Shown here one piece after another: positions 34,566 to 43,724 of a DNA stretch of 64,000 nucleotides; the first letter of the stretch is position 1, and each line of letters begins with the position of its first letter. The notes under the pieces were generated by a model. That model worked only from the letters and a program-made list of their open reading frames with translations. It made no database searches and was not told where the DNA came from. The position numbers and the translations under genes are program-made. This DNA comes from Deinococcus cellulosilyticus NBRC 106333 = KACC 11606. GTDB lineage: Bacteria; Deinococcota; Deinococci; Deinococcales; Deinococcaceae. The stretch spans positions 80,119-144,118 of the forward strand of contig NZ_BJXB01000017.1 in NCBI RefSeq assembly GCF_007990775.1. The letters are read 5' to 3'.

Positions 34566-34595
34566 CACCGGACCTTGGAAGTCCGGTGATTTTTC
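34566..34595 (+). terminator. plsY-bshB1 terminator
   Basis: CACCGGAC-7 nt-GTCCGGTG followed by ATTTTTC. Confidence 0.8.
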
Positions 34596-34623
34596 TGGCA
34601 GTTTTGCAGCCTACAATAAAAGC

Positions 34624-35232
34624 ATGAAGCGTGTGGCACAGTACGCACTGGCAGGATTGCTGCTGGTCTCAAGCACCCCTGTGAGGATTCCCAGTCCCCA
34701 GGAGAACCCTGATGGGGCCGCTGCAGCCCTCCCCTACCCTGAACATTACCGGGAGACCATGACCCTGTACGCGGTGGTGGACCGCCCGGATGGCATGGTG
34801 CGCAAGCTGTACGTGAGCCAGAGTGCCCTGAAAGCGGTGCAAAGCAAACAGCCATACCCCACTTCTGGAGACGCCCTGTATGTGATCGAGAACTACAGGG
34901 CGCAAAGTGCCAACCAGAAATACCTGCTGGATGCTCAGCGCCACATGGTTCCGAAAGACATCCCGGAAACCATCCATGTGATGCAGCGCCGGGCCAACAA
35001 AGCAGGAGCGATGGACAACTGGAATGTCCAGAGTTTCTTTTACAACACAGGAGAAATTGAGGGGCGGGCCAACCTGTTCGAGTGCTGGGCCTGTCATGTT
35101 TCGGCAGAGAAGCGTGAATTTGTGTTCTCCAGACCCGTCCTGCAGAGGTTTCTGGCTTCAGGGCAGGTGCAGCGCTGGGACTGTCCAAAAATCAACCGTC
35201 AACTGTGTGACCAGCATTTGGACCCGCCCTGA
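34624..35232 (+). CDS. Exported cytochrome P460-like protein
   Basis: 202 residues with an N-terminal signal-like stretch (YALAGLLLVSSTP). The body (YRETMTLYAVVDRP, VRKLYVSQSALKAV, GAMDNWNVQSFFYNTGEIEG) resembles the cytochrome P460 family, and FECWACHVSAE supplies one CxxCH heme-attachment motif near residue 156. Two more cysteines near the C-terminus (DCPKINRQLC) may form a disulfide. A periplasmic or surface c-heme protein in redox stress is likely; the reaction is unknown. TACAAT lies 6 bases before the ATG (leaderless). Confidence 0.7.
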   Translation: MKRVAQYALAGLLLVSSTPVRIPSPQENPDGAAAALPYPEHYRETMTLYAVVDRPDGMVRKLYVSQSALKAVQSKQPYPTSGDALYVIENYRAQSANQKYLLDAQRHMVPKDIPETIHVMQRRANKAGAMDNWNVQSFFYNTGEIEGRANLFECWACHVSAEKREFVFSRPVLQRFLASGQVQRWDCPKINRQLCDQHLDPP

Positions 35233-35254
35233 AGGCAGGGTATAAGATGGTGGG

Positions 35255-36985
35255 GTGAAACACAAAATACTTCTCACCTCACTGCTTTTGGCTTCAGGCC
35301 TCACCCTGGCTGCCCCACTGAACCGTTATGTTCCAGAAACCGCTCTCGCCGAATTCGAAATGAATGGGCTGAGGCAGATCAAACCCCAGATCAATACCCT
35401 GATTGATCTGGAAAGCACCCTGCTGGATGCTGGCCTGCAATACGACGAGGCCAGTCTGGTGCAGAACCTGCTCTGGGGAGGCCTTGGCCTGGAAGCCAAT
35501 CTGTCCGTGCACACCGTGAGAAACGATGTGGAGGTTCTGGCCGTGACCCGTGTGGACAAAGGCTCCCAGAGGCTCGTCCAGAAGTTCCTTGCGGATGCCT
35601 CCAAAGGGGGCAAAAAGCCCGTCAAGCTGCGCGAAGGCCGCTTTGTGTTCTTCCAGCAAGATGATTTCTATTTTGGGTTCCAGGATGGCCTTGCCTACGC
35701 CAGCTCACATCCCCAGGTGCTGCGTGAATTCTTCAAACGCCTGCAGAACAGCAAACTGCCAGGACTCTCCAGCCAGCAGAGTTTCCAGAGCACCATGTCT
35801 GAAGATGGAGGCAACTTCAAAGCCTTCGTGAACATGAAACTCCTGATGTCCCTGGTGCTCAAAGAAGTTCCAAAGTCTGATCTGGACACCCTCCCACAGG
35901 TCATCAACACCCTGAAGAGTCTGCAGGGCGTCAGCATGTCCGCGAAATTCACAAAATCAGGGATGGAAGGAAGCAGCATCATCAGCTTCCAGAACCTGTC
36001 TCCTGAGCTGCAGGGTCTGCTCTCTTACGCCAAAACAGACTTCAATGCCAACCACCTGATCACGAAGGATGTGCAGGGCTATGCCGTCAGTGCAGTCAAT
36101 GCCCAGGGCTGGCTGGATTACCTGGTGGGTCTGGTCCCTGAGCTGGAAGCCGAATTGCCCGAGAGCTTTGATCGCTTTAAGGCGCAACTCGGAAATGAAA
36201 TTGTGGCAATCTACCCTGCTCCAGTCGCAGGCAAAACCCTCTCCACCCTGAGCGGAGCGAATGTACTGTTTGGTCTGGAAGTGGCTGATCCAGTTGCTGC
36301 ACAGGCCATGCTGGACGAACTGGTGCAGGCCCTTGAAGATGCACAGAGCAAACCAGGCGCCGACGTGGAACCCGCCGTGGATGATGGGATGACCGAAGAA
36401 GAAATGGATGCCCCTGAGCCAGAACTGTCAGATGAAGAGATGCTGGATCAACCTGTGGACCCTGATCCCATGATGGCTGGAGCACCGGACAAACCCGAAT
36501 TCCAGGTTCAAAAACTGGATGGAGGCGTCACCTGCCTGGATTTCTCACAGGGCAGTGACACCGCCACCATGGGTGAACTGGCCGCCCTTCAGGGCATGCT
36601 GGGAGACAGCATGAAAGTCTGCTTCAAGATTCACCAGAATTTCCTGATGATCGGTCTGGGAGCAGATGCCCTGAATGACCTCCCAACCGCTGAACAGGCC
36701 CTCAGTCCCTCCAGACAGCAGACCCTCTTTGGGAACCGTGCCCTGACAGGTTTCCAGTGGGTTGGAGGAGACTACTACAAAAACTACGCCAGTCAGCTTC
36801 GACTTGGCGGCGTGATGCTGGGGTCCTTTGCGAAAGACAGTGCAGAGAAAGAAATCATGGGCTTTGCCACCTCTCTGGTGTCCGGTCTGGCCAACCTTGC
36901 AGACCGCATTGAGGAAAGTGTCAGCGTGTCCTACTTCGACAAAAACCGTGTGATCAGCAAGAGCACCACAAAGATCAAGTGGTGA
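35255..36985 (+). CDS. Large secreted protein of unknown function (DUF3352-like)
   Basis: 576 residues with a clear signal peptide (LLTSLLLASGLTLAAP). The mature protein alternates helices and strands reminiscent of DUF3352 surface proteins (ALAEFEMNGLRQI, FVFFQQDDFYFGFQDGLAYASSHPQVL, NFKAFVNMKLLMSLVLKEVP). Residues about 365-410 are an acidic, proline-rich linker (DDGMTEEEMDAPEPELSDEEMLD). One cysteine pair (VTCLDF, KVCFKI) may form a disulfide. It starts at GTG 8 bases after TATAAG, apparently leaderless, 22 bases after the P460-like gene. Function unknown. Confidence 0.65.
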   Translation: MKHKILLTSLLLASGLTLAAPLNRYVPETALAEFEMNGLRQIKPQINTLIDLESTLLDAGLQYDEASLVQNLLWGGLGLEANLSVHTVRNDVEVLAVTRVDKGSQRLVQKFLADASKGGKKPVKLREGRFVFFQQDDFYFGFQDGLAYASSHPQVLREFFKRLQNSKLPGLSSQQSFQSTMSEDGGNFKAFVNMKLLMSLVLKEVPKSDLDTLPQVINTLKSLQGVSMSAKFTKSGMEGSSIISFQNLSPELQGLLSYAKTDFNANHLITKDVQGYAVSAVNAQGWLDYLVGLVPELEAELPESFDRFKAQLGNEIVAIYPAPVAGKTLSTLSGANVLFGLEVADPVAAQAMLDELVQALEDAQSKPGADVEPAVDDGMTEEEMDAPEPELSDEEMLDQPVDPDPMMAGAPDKPEFQVQKLDGGVTCLDFSQGSDTATMGELAALQGMLGDSMKVCFKIHQNFLMIGLGADALNDLPTAEQALSPSRQQTLFGNRALTGFQWVGGDYYKNYASQLRLGGVMLGSFAKDSAEKEIMGFATSLVSGLANLADRIEESVSVSYFDKNRVISKSTTKIKW

Positions 36986-37009
36986 GCTGACCCCACCACA
37001 AAACAAAAG

Positions 37010-37055
37010 ACACCCCCGTGACCTGAGGAGGAGGGAAAAGGGTCACGGGGGATGT
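37010..37055 (+). terminator. Probable terminator after the large secreted-protein gene
   Basis: 11-bp stem CCCCCGTGACC / GGTCACGGGGG with a 17-nt loop, followed by ATGTGTTTTC. The T tract is imperfect. Confidence 0.55.
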
Positions 37056-37059
37056 GTTT

Positions 37060-38058
37060 TCAGTGTACGGGTGCCCCATAAGAACCCTGTGATGCCTGCA
37101 TGAAAAGCCCTGTCACCACCTGAGCTGTAACAGGGGCCAGCAACACCCCATTGCGGTGATGGCCAGTGGCGACCAGCACATTTCGCAGTGTGGGATGGGG
37201 TCCAACAAAAGGCTCTGACCTGTAGGGGCGCAACCCCACCTTGTGATCCAGCACACGGGACTGCACAGATGCCGGACGGTGCTGGTGCGCATAGGCAAGC
37301 AGGGTCTTCCTGGCTCCCCGTGTTGGGGTCACGTCCCAGGTCTCGATGTCCGTGGCCCCGACAAAAGTGCTGCCTCCCCGGGGCACCAGATAGCCTCTGC
37401 CCTTGTACAGGGCGTGGTCCACGTGCTGGCCTTCCAGCAGCAGGGCCTGACCCTGTCTGGCCTGGACCTCCACTCCGAACCTGGAGGTCCAGGCACCGCA
37501 GGCCAGCACCACCTGATCTGACTGCATGCTGCCTGCAGTGGTCTTGAGGGTGACGTTCCGTTCGTCGACGTGCAAGGTTGTCACCTCTGCAGGGGTCACT
37601 GGACAGAGCAGGTGAAGGGCACGCAAAACCTGTTCAGGGTCCACACTGCCCTCTTCAGGGAAAAAAGCCATGCCATGTGGATGGTCAGGATGGTCTTGCT
37701 GCCACTGGCCTGAGGTGCGGTGCTGCTGTGCTTCCTGCATGCTCATGGCTGCATGGCCGAGCCCGGGAATGTACCCCACATCCACACCCAGCTTCTCAAA
37801 ACGCTGGAGCCATTCCTGCCACAACTTCAGAGAAACCTGTGCCTGCACGCGCCATGAGGAGGGAATGGACCGGGCTTCACTGGTGGGGGCCAGCATCCCC
37901 CCACTGGCCCGGGTGGCCTGCCCTGCAAAACCTGCATCCAGCAGGGTAACTTCTGCACCCACATCCCTGAGCTTGGCGGCAATCATGCTGCCCATGATGC
38001 CTGCCCCAACCACAATCACTTTCTGGTCTCTTTTCAAAAGTCTCTCCTTGCCCACCAT
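37060..38058 (-). CDS. thiO: Glycine oxidase for thiazole synthesis
   Basis: 332 residues, FAD-dependent amine oxidase that makes dehydroglycine from glycine for ThiG. VIVVGAGIMGSMIAAKLRDVGAEVTLLDAG is the dinucleotide-binding fold, ATRASGGMLAP follows, and GLRPYRSEPFVGPHPTLRNVLVATGHHRNGVLLAPVTA is the C-terminal FAD motif of the DAO family. Its ATG shares the A of the thiG stop (TGATG), last gene of the thiC operon. Confidence 0.9.
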   Translation of the reverse strand: MVGKERLLKRDQKVIVVGAGIMGSMIAAKLRDVGAEVTLLDAGFAGQATRASGGMLAPTSEARSIPSSWRVQAQVSLKLWQEWLQRFEKLGVDVGYIPGLGHAAMSMQEAQQHRTSGQWQQDHPDHPHGMAFFPEEGSVDPEQVLRALHLLCPVTPAEVTTLHVDERNVTLKTTAGSMQSDQVVLACGAWTSRFGVEVQARQGQALLLEGQHVDHALYKGRGYLVPRGGSTFVGATDIETWDVTPTRGARKTLLAYAHQHRPASVQSRVLDHKVGLRPYRSEPFVGPHPTLRNVLVATGHHRNGVLLAPVTAQVVTGLFMQASQGSYGAPVH

Positions 38059-38852
38059 CAGACTGGAACTTCAGGATCTGCAAGCCGCACGACACCCTGC
38101 ACAGGACTGCTGGGACTGGCGTGTTCCCGCACAGGCATGCGTCCGGCAAGGTGGGCTTCTCTTCCGGCCTTCACCGCATCCCGGAAGGCTGCAGCCATCC
38201 GCACAGGGTCTCTGGCTTCGGCAATGGCGGTGTTCACCAGCACACTGCTTGCCCCCATCTCCATGGCCTGGGCCGCCTCTGAAGGAACCCCCAGACCTGC
38301 ATCCACCACCACCGGAGCCGTGACGGTTTTCAGGATGACCTCAATGCTGGCCCTGTTCTGAATGCCCTGTCCCGAACCGATGGGAGAACCCAGAGGCATC
38401 ACCGTTGCGCAACCAACCTCCTGCAACTTCTTTGCCAGCACCGGATCGGCAGGCGTGTAAGGAAGCACCACAAAACCCTCCTCACAGAGCAGTTTCGCTG
38501 CCTCAAAAGTGCCAATGGGGTCTGGCATCAGGAACTGTGCATCTGGAATGACCTCCAGCTTGACCCAGTTCGTTCCGGTCAGGGCACGGGCCAGACGGGC
38601 CACCCGCACAGCCTCTTCAGCCGTTCTGCACCCTGCTGTGTTGGGCAGAAGCTGGTATCTGGACAGGTCAATCTCATCCAGAATCCCCACATGCCCCGCA
38701 GCACCGATCTCCACCCTGCGAATGGAAACCGTGACGATCTGGGTTCCAGAAGCCTCCAGGGCGTCTTTCATCACCTCAAAATCCTGGTATTTCCCGGTCC
38801 CGAGCATCAGTCGGGAAGTGAACTGCTGTCCTGCAATGGTCAGTTGATCCAT
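38058..38852 (-). CDS. thiG: Thiazole synthase
   Basis: 264 residues, TIM-barrel enzyme that forms the thiazole phosphate from DXP, dehydroglycine and ThiS thiocarboxylate. SRLMLGTGKYQDFEVMKDALEASG, TVSIRRVE, LLPNTAGCRTAEEAVRVARLAR, KLEVIPD and PLGSPIGSGQGI are diagnostic. Start 38852 follows AGAGG; the longer open frame upstream is intergenic. The 112-base gap to thiS contains a GACCCCACCC/GGGGTGG hairpin. Confidence 0.96.
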   Translation of the reverse strand: MDQLTIAGQQFTSRLMLGTGKYQDFEVMKDALEASGTQIVTVSIRRVEIGAAGHVGILDEIDLSRYQLLPNTAGCRTAEEAVRVARLARALTGTNWVKLEVIPDAQFLMPDPIGTFEAAKLLCEEGFVVLPYTPADPVLAKKLQEVGCATVMPLGSPIGSGQGIQNRASIEVILKTVTAPVVVDAGLGVPSEAAQAMEMGASSVLVNTAIAEARDPVRMAAAFRDAVKAGREAHLAGRMPVREHASPSSPVQGVVRLADPEVPV

Positions 38853-38964
38853 GTCAAACCTCTTTTCAACAGGTGTTCTGGTGTTCTGGACCCCATCCAC
38901 CACCCACCTCCCCTCGTCAAGAAGGAGCGAAGGGGTGACGAAGTCCACCCCAGGCGGGTGGGGT

Positions 38965-39159
38965 CTATCCCCCTTGCATCGCTTTCACAATCTCGATCAC
39001 GTCGTCAGGCTGCAAAACCACATCCTCAAGCTGCCCGGCGGGGTAAATCTGGTCATTGACCATCACAGCCACCCGCTCCTTTGCAATCCCGAACTGGTTC
39101 AGCAGTCCGAACAGGGTCAGGCCTTCCTGATGGGTGTGGTCCTGTCCATTAACCTGCAT
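38965..39159 (-). CDS. thiS: Sulfur carrier protein ThiS
   Basis: 64 residues, ubiquitin-like carrier ending in the required GlyGly (VKAMQGG), on which a thiocarboxylate is built for ThiG. Core VNGQDHTHQEGLTLFGLLNQFG and VAVMVNDQIYPAGQLEDVVLQPDDVIEIV match the fold. Start 39159 overlaps the thiE end by 11 bases. No dedicated thiF is seen here, so the activating enzyme must be encoded elsewhere. Confidence 0.93.
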   Translation of the reverse strand: MQVNGQDHTHQEGLTLFGLLNQFGIAKERVAVMVNDQIYPAGQLEDVVLQPDDVIEIVKAMQGG

Positions 39160-39790
39160 GGACAAGCTCCAGGGATTTGCAGAACCCACGGGCTGCCTGC
39201 TCCGGGTCAGGGGCATTCAGGAGCGCCCGCACCACCGCCACCCGCTGTACACCGGCCATCACCAGTTCGGTGATGTTGTCAAGGTTGACGTTTCCGATGG
39301 CGTAAAACGGAAGTGGGATTTTCTGCTGCACGGCCCAGCGGGCGTACTCCAATCCCACGGCTTTACGACCTGCCTTGGTGGGGGTCTCCCAGATGGGGCC
39401 TACCGCAAAGTAGTGGGCACCCTCTTTCACAGCATGAAGGGCCTGTTCCGGGGCGTGGGTGGACCGTCCAATCAGCAACCCCGGGGCAAACTGACGGGCA
39501 AAGGCTGGAGGCAGGTCCTGCTGCCCGAGGTGGACCCCATCTGCCCGAACGGTGAGCGCCACATCCACCCGGTCATTCACAAAAAAGGTGGCCCTGTATT
39601 TGCGGGTCAGGTCCCTGAGCTGCTCTCCAAGTGCAATCTGGCTTCGCACTTCGGACTGCTTGGCCCGGAGTTGCAGCACGCCCACCCCGCCCTTGAGGGC
39701 CGCTTCGCAGCGTTCCAGATACTCTTTTTCCGACATTTCTGGAGTGAAATTTGCCACCAGATACAGGTTGGGGTTCGGTTTGTGGGTCAT
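39149..39790 (-). CDS. thiE: Thiamine phosphate synthase
   Basis: 213 residues, joins HMP-PP and thiazole phosphate. GGVGVLQLRAKQ, FFVNDRVDVALTVRADGVHLGQQDLP, GRSTHAPEQ, YFAVGPIWETPTKAG and AIGNVNLDNITELVMAGVQRVAVVRAL are family motifs. ATGA overlap with thiC upstream. Confidence 0.95.
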   Translation of the reverse strand: MTHKPNPNLYLVANFTPEMSEKEYLERCEAALKGGVGVLQLRAKQSEVRSQIALGEQLRDLTRKYRATFFVNDRVDVALTVRADGVHLGQQDLPPAFARQFAPGLLIGRSTHAPEQALHAVKEGAHYFAVGPIWETPTKAGRKAVGLEYARWAVQQKIPLPFYAIGNVNLDNITELVMAGVQRVAVVRALLNAPDPEQAARGFCKSLELVHAG

Positions 39791-41595
39791 GTGGGTTGCT
39801 CCACTCCAGCGGCTTCAAGGTAGATGTTGAGGCCCTTTTCCTGGAACTCCTCTGATTTTTCCTGCATTCCCCGTCTGATGTCTTCAGTGAGTTTCATTGA
39901 GCAGAAGTGGGGGCCACACATGGAGCAGAAGTGGGCGGTCTTGGCGGCCTCTGCAGGCAAGGTGGCATCATGGAAGCTTCTGGCCCGCTCAGGGTCCAGA
40001 GACAGGTTGAACTGGTCCTCCCAGCGGAACTCAAACCGCGCTTTTGAGAGGGCATTGTCCCGGATCTGTGCACCGGGGAAGCCTTTGGCAAGATCCGCAG
40101 CATGGGCAGCAATCTTGTAGGTGATCACGCCTTCCCGCACGTCGTTCTTGTCGGGAAGGCCCAGGTGTTCTTTGGGGGTCACATAGCAGAGCATGGCTGT
40201 GCCATACCACCCGATCTGCGCCGCTCCTATGGCCGAGGTGATGTGGTCGTAACCCGGTGCAATGTCAGTGGTCAGGGGTCCCAGTGTGTAAAAAGGAGCC
40301 TCAAAGCAGTGTTTCAGTTGCTCGTCCATGTTCTCTTTGATGAGCTGCATCGGGACGTGACCGGGACCCTCGATCATGGTCTGCACGTCGTGCTTCCAGG
40401 CGATGCGGGTCAGTTCACCCAGGGTGTGCAGTTCTGCAAACTGGGCTGCATCGTTGGCATCTTCCAGAGATCCGGGCCTCAGGCCATCTCCCAGGCTGAA
40501 ACTCACATCGTAAGCCTGCATGATCTCGCAGATCTCTGCAAAGTGGGTGTACAGGAAGCTTTCCTGGTGGTGGGCCAGGCACCATTTCGCCATGATGGAG
40601 CCCCCTCTGGACACAATCCCGGTGCGGCGTCTGGCGGTGAGGGGAATGTACCTCAGCAGGACTCCTGCGTGAATGGTGAAGTAATCCACGCCCTGCTCTG
40701 CCTGCTCGATCAGGGTGTCCCGGTAGATCTCCCAGGTCAGTTCTTCGGCCTTGCCCCCAACTTTTTCGAGGGCCTGATAGATGGGTACAGTCCCCACCGG
40801 AACAGGGCTGTTGCGGATGATCCACTCGCGGGTCTGGTGGATGTTTTTGCCCGTCGAGAGGTCCATGATGGTGTCTGCGCCCCACCTGGTGGCCCACACC
40901 ATCTTCTCGATTTCCTCTTCAATGGAACTCGAAACCGCACTGTTGCCGATGTTGGCATTGATCTTCACCCGAAAGTTGCGCCCAATGACCATGGGTTCAA
41001 GTTCGGTGTGGTTGATGTTTGCGGGAATGATGGCCCGACCCTTTGCAATCTCAGAACGCACAAACTCAGGGGTGATCTCCCGGGGGATGTTAGCGCCAAA
41101 GCCCTGTCCTGCATGTTGCTGAATGTACTCCTGCATGCCCTCCAGACGCTCCTGCTCTCGGATCGCCACATACTCCATCTCGGGAGTGATGATGCCTCTC
41201 CTGGCGTAATGCATCTGGGTCACGTTGTGCCCGCTTCTGGCCCGCAGGGGTCTGGGGATGTTCGGGAAGGTCTGACTGTCCTGCAGCAGGTTCCGGGTGA
41301 ATTCCGAGGAGAAATCAGGAAGCTCTTCAACATCTCCCCTGCCCAGCACCCAGTTTCTGCGGGTCTGGGAAAGTCCAGTGTAAACATCCACCGTCTGGTC
41401 AGGATCGGTGTAGGGACCGCTTGTGTCATACACCCACACATCCGGGTTGGGTGTTTTGCGGGTCACACCATTCCACACTTCCAGGGTGGCGTGCTGTTCA
41501 ATGACGCGAAAAGGCACTTTCAGTTCAGGATAAAGGATTCCCGAAACATGTTTTTTTCGGCTGGCCGGAAAAGGCCGGGTGGTGATGGTCTGCAT
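39787..41595 (-). CDS. thiC: Phosphomethylpyrimidine synthase
   Basis: 602 residues, radical-SAM enzyme that rearranges AIR (product of PurM) into HMP-phosphate. The C-terminal iron-sulfur motif CSMCGPHFC is present, with TQMHYARRGIITPEMEYVA, RAIIPANINHTELEPMVIGRNF, VPIYQALEKVGG and MIEGPGHVPM. Start 41595 follows GGAGGTTTC. First gene of thiC-thiE-thiS-thiG-thiO, under a TPP riboswitch. Confidence 0.97.
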   Translation of the reverse strand: MQTITTRPFPASRKKHVSGILYPELKVPFRVIEQHATLEVWNGVTRKTPNPDVWVYDTSGPYTDPDQTVDVYTGLSQTRRNWVLGRGDVEELPDFSSEFTRNLLQDSQTFPNIPRPLRARSGHNVTQMHYARRGIITPEMEYVAIREQERLEGMQEYIQQHAGQGFGANIPREITPEFVRSEIAKGRAIIPANINHTELEPMVIGRNFRVKINANIGNSAVSSSIEEEIEKMVWATRWGADTIMDLSTGKNIHQTREWIIRNSPVPVGTVPIYQALEKVGGKAEELTWEIYRDTLIEQAEQGVDYFTIHAGVLLRYIPLTARRRTGIVSRGGSIMAKWCLAHHQESFLYTHFAEICEIMQAYDVSFSLGDGLRPGSLEDANDAAQFAELHTLGELTRIAWKHDVQTMIEGPGHVPMQLIKENMDEQLKHCFEAPFYTLGPLTTDIAPGYDHITSAIGAAQIGWYGTAMLCYVTPKEHLGLPDKNDVREGVITYKIAAHAADLAKGFPGAQIRDNALSKARFEFRWEDQFNLSLDPERARSFHDATLPAEAAKTAHFCSMCGPHFCSMKLTEDIRRGMQEKSEEFQEKGLNIYLEAAGVEQPT

Positions 41596-41757
41596 GAAAC
41601 CTCCAGAAAAATGCAATACAGGGCTCACCTGATCCCGGTGGATCAGGGCAGGGCAATGGGAGTTTTAGGTGCTTCTTCAGGTCATCAATGCAGCCTGATC
41701 CCCTCCTTCAAAGGGACCATGCGAACACATGAATTGTGGGGGTGATGGTGTGTGCTG

Positions 41758-41850
41758 GTCACGTTTCCTCCGCTGGTTTTAACCAGATCAGGTTCCACGG
41801 GTTGAGCTTCTGCTCTCTCAGCCTCTGTGACAGTAGGCACCCCGAGTGAC
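41758..41850 (-). promoter_or_regulatory. TPP riboswitch (THI element)
   Basis: Minus strand contains CTCGGGGTGCC, GGCTGAGAG, ACCCGTGGAACCTGATCTGG, TTAAAACCAGCG and GAGGAAACGTG in order, the complete TPP aptamer. It starts at the predicted transcription start. Downstream, about 41630-41690, GGGGATCAGG and CCTGATCC-acc-GGGATCAGG offer alternative pairings that could form the expression platform; the final hairpin is followed by TGCATTTTT before the thiC Shine-Dalgarno. Confidence 0.95.
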
Positions 41851-41857
41851 ATTTACA

Positions 41858-41887
41858 GGTGTAGCAAGAAAACCCCGGCAAAGTCAA
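41858..41887 (-). promoter_or_regulatory. thiC operon promoter
   Basis: Minus -35 TTGACT (41887-41882), 18-bp spacer, -10 TACACC (41863-41858), start about 8 bases before the TPP aptamer. Confidence 0.7.
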
Positions 41888-41979
41888 TGGAGAAACACTT
41901 ACCCTGAGCAAGATGAGCAGCTGCGACCTCAAAGATTTCACCGATGGTCAGGCCTTTTTCAGGGCTTTATGGTGGGGGT

Positions 41980-42777
41980 ATGCCTGATGAACTTGAGCTG
42001 ATCCGTCGTCATGCCCATCTGGACTCCAGAAACATCCAGCTGTTTCCTGGAAGGCTTCCAGAAGGTTTTCCCCTGAAGCTTGCCGGAGTTGCAGAACACC
42101 TGATCGGTTCAGTGGAACAGAACCGTGGGGGGAGCAGACATCTGGTGCATGTGCACTGGAACGATGGTCGCCCCATCGAGGTGGTCCAGAAAACTTTTGA
42201 AGCCCTGCTGCAGGATGCAGGTTTTTCTGTTGCAAAACGCCTGCCTCCACATGAAAAAGCCGGTTTTCTTCCTCCCCGGACTGCGAGCTTCACCTCTGAA
42301 CAGAACACTTACGAGATGGCCTGGTTTGACCGGGGAGAAGAAGAGGTTCTGCTGGACATCCGGCAGGGGAAAGTCAGTCTGGTGTGGGGTTCCACCACCC
42401 TGCGACCCCAACGACAGGTTTCTCCCATCATGCAGGAGGCACCGCGTCTGGAGCCTCCAGAATCTTTGCTGGTGATGCCTTCTTTTGCCGCCCACAGCAA
42501 CATCCACCTGATCTCTGAAGCAGAGATGGTGGGGGCCATGCCGATGTCAGAGGTGGCTCAGCATTACAGGCTGCAAATGCACGCACAGGGATGGAGGCTG
42601 CAACATCAGATGAACCATCCAGATGAGGTTTTCGAGAGTTACCAGAAAATCAGGGAAGGCAAACCATTCAATGCCCTGCTGCGCTACCTTTCCTCGAATT
42701 CAAACATTCTTGGACTGCTGCAGGTGCGCAAAACCGGATTTCAGGAGGGGGTGGGAATTTACACCATCAGCACCTGA
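41980..42777 (+). CDS. Protein of unknown function beside the thiamine genes
   Basis: 265 residues, cytosolic, not recognised. It has an alpha/beta pattern with paired segments (RHLVHVHWNDGRPIEVVQKTFEALLQDAGFSVA and YEMAWFDRGEEEVLLDIRQGKVSLVWGSTTLRP; later VAQHYRLQMHAQGWRLQHQMNHPDEVFESYQKI) that may be two copies of one domain. Start 41980 is preceded by GGTGGGGGT; ATG 41944 is an alternative. It ends 28 bases before thiD and may share its expression, but thiD has its own -10. Confidence 0.5.
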   Translation: MPDELELIRRHAHLDSRNIQLFPGRLPEGFPLKLAGVAEHLIGSVEQNRGGSRHLVHVHWNDGRPIEVVQKTFEALLQDAGFSVAKRLPPHEKAGFLPPRTASFTSEQNTYEMAWFDRGEEEVLLDIRQGKVSLVWGSTTLRPQRQVSPIMQEAPRLEPPESLLVMPSFAAHSNIHLISEAEMVGAMPMSEVAQHYRLQMHAQGWRLQHQMNHPDEVFESYQKIREGKPFNALLRYLSSNSNILGLLQVRKTGFQEGVGIYTIST

Positions 42778-42805
42778 GGGCCATGACCTTATAGAATCTG
42801 AATCC

Positions 42806-43600
42806 ATGACGAAAGTGGTGCTTTCCATTGCAGGTTCGGACCCCAGCGGAGGGGCAGGCATCCAGGCCGACCTGAAGACGCTTCATGCCCATGGTGTTTA
42901 TGGCCTGACGGTTCCCACCCTGATCACCGTGCAGAACACCCTGGGCGTGCAGGCCGTCCATCCGTTGCCTGCTGAACTGGTGCAGCATCAGATTCAGGTT
43001 TTGCTGGACGATTTCGAGGTTGAAGCCATCAAAATTGGGGCTCTTGGGAACAGGGCCATCATTGAGGCGGTACATGAGGTTTTGCAGGCTTTGAATGTGC
43101 CTGTGGTGCTTGATCCTGTGCTGGTTTCAACCAGTGGCAAGTCCCTGCTGGAGGATGCCGCCATCTCTGCATTGCAGAAATGGCTATTTCCCCTGTGTAC
43201 GCTGATCACACCCAACCTTCCTGAACTTCAAGTGCTTTATCGGGGAAAAGTCCCTACAGAAGGGAACTTTCTGGTCAAAGGAGGCCATGGGAACGGGACC
43301 GTACTGACCGACACTCTATGGATGGCAGGGGAACGGGTCGTTGAATTTCATGCAGAGAGACAGAGCACCCGCAATCTGCATGGCACAGGGTGCACCCTTT
43401 CCAGCAGCATTGCTGCTCACCTCACATCTGGTTTTTCTCTTCCAGAGGCGGTCCGACAGGCCCATGCTTACTTGCAGGGAGCCATCCGTCATGCACCTGA
43501 TCTGGGTCAGGGTTCAGGTGGACTCAACCATTTCTGGCAACAAAATGGTGCTGCTTTTGCTGAAATGGACTCCAGCTTGTGTTCAGGTCAGTCTCATTGA
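42806..43600 (+). CDS. thiD: Hydroxymethylpyrimidine (phosphate) kinase
   Basis: 264 residues, ribokinase-fold enzyme that phosphorylates HMP and HMP-P. SIAGSDPSGGAGIQADLKTLHAHGVYG, TVQNTLGV, LDPVLVSTSGKSLL, TPNLPE, LVKGGHGNG and the anion-hole NLHGTGCTLSSSIAAHL are all typical. ATG lies 8 bases after TAGAAT with no Shine-Dalgarno (leaderless). On the opposite strand from the thiC operon and without its own riboswitch. Confidence 0.95.
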   Translation: MTKVVLSIAGSDPSGGAGIQADLKTLHAHGVYGLTVPTLITVQNTLGVQAVHPLPAELVQHQIQVLLDDFEVEAIKIGALGNRAIIEAVHEVLQALNVPVVLDPVLVSTSGKSLLEDAAISALQKWLFPLCTLITPNLPELQVLYRGKVPTEGNFLVKGGHGNGTVLTDTLWMAGERVVEFHAERQSTRNLHGTGCTLSSSIAAHLTSGFSLPEAVRQAHAYLQGAIRHAPDLGQGSGGLNHFWQQNGAAFAEMDSSLCSGQSH

Positions 43601-43724
43601 ATTTCTGTGCACAATATGATGAAAACATATAGATTTGACTTGGACAGGACATGCATCGGGGTCCAGCACTCACAAAATCAGTCTTCTCTTGAAAACATCC
43701 GGTGATTCTCAGACATCAACCTCT

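Noticed and set aside
40102..41745. 547-codon plus-strand open frame opposite thiC
   Set aside because: Antisense shadow of thiC that also crosses the TPP riboswitch region.
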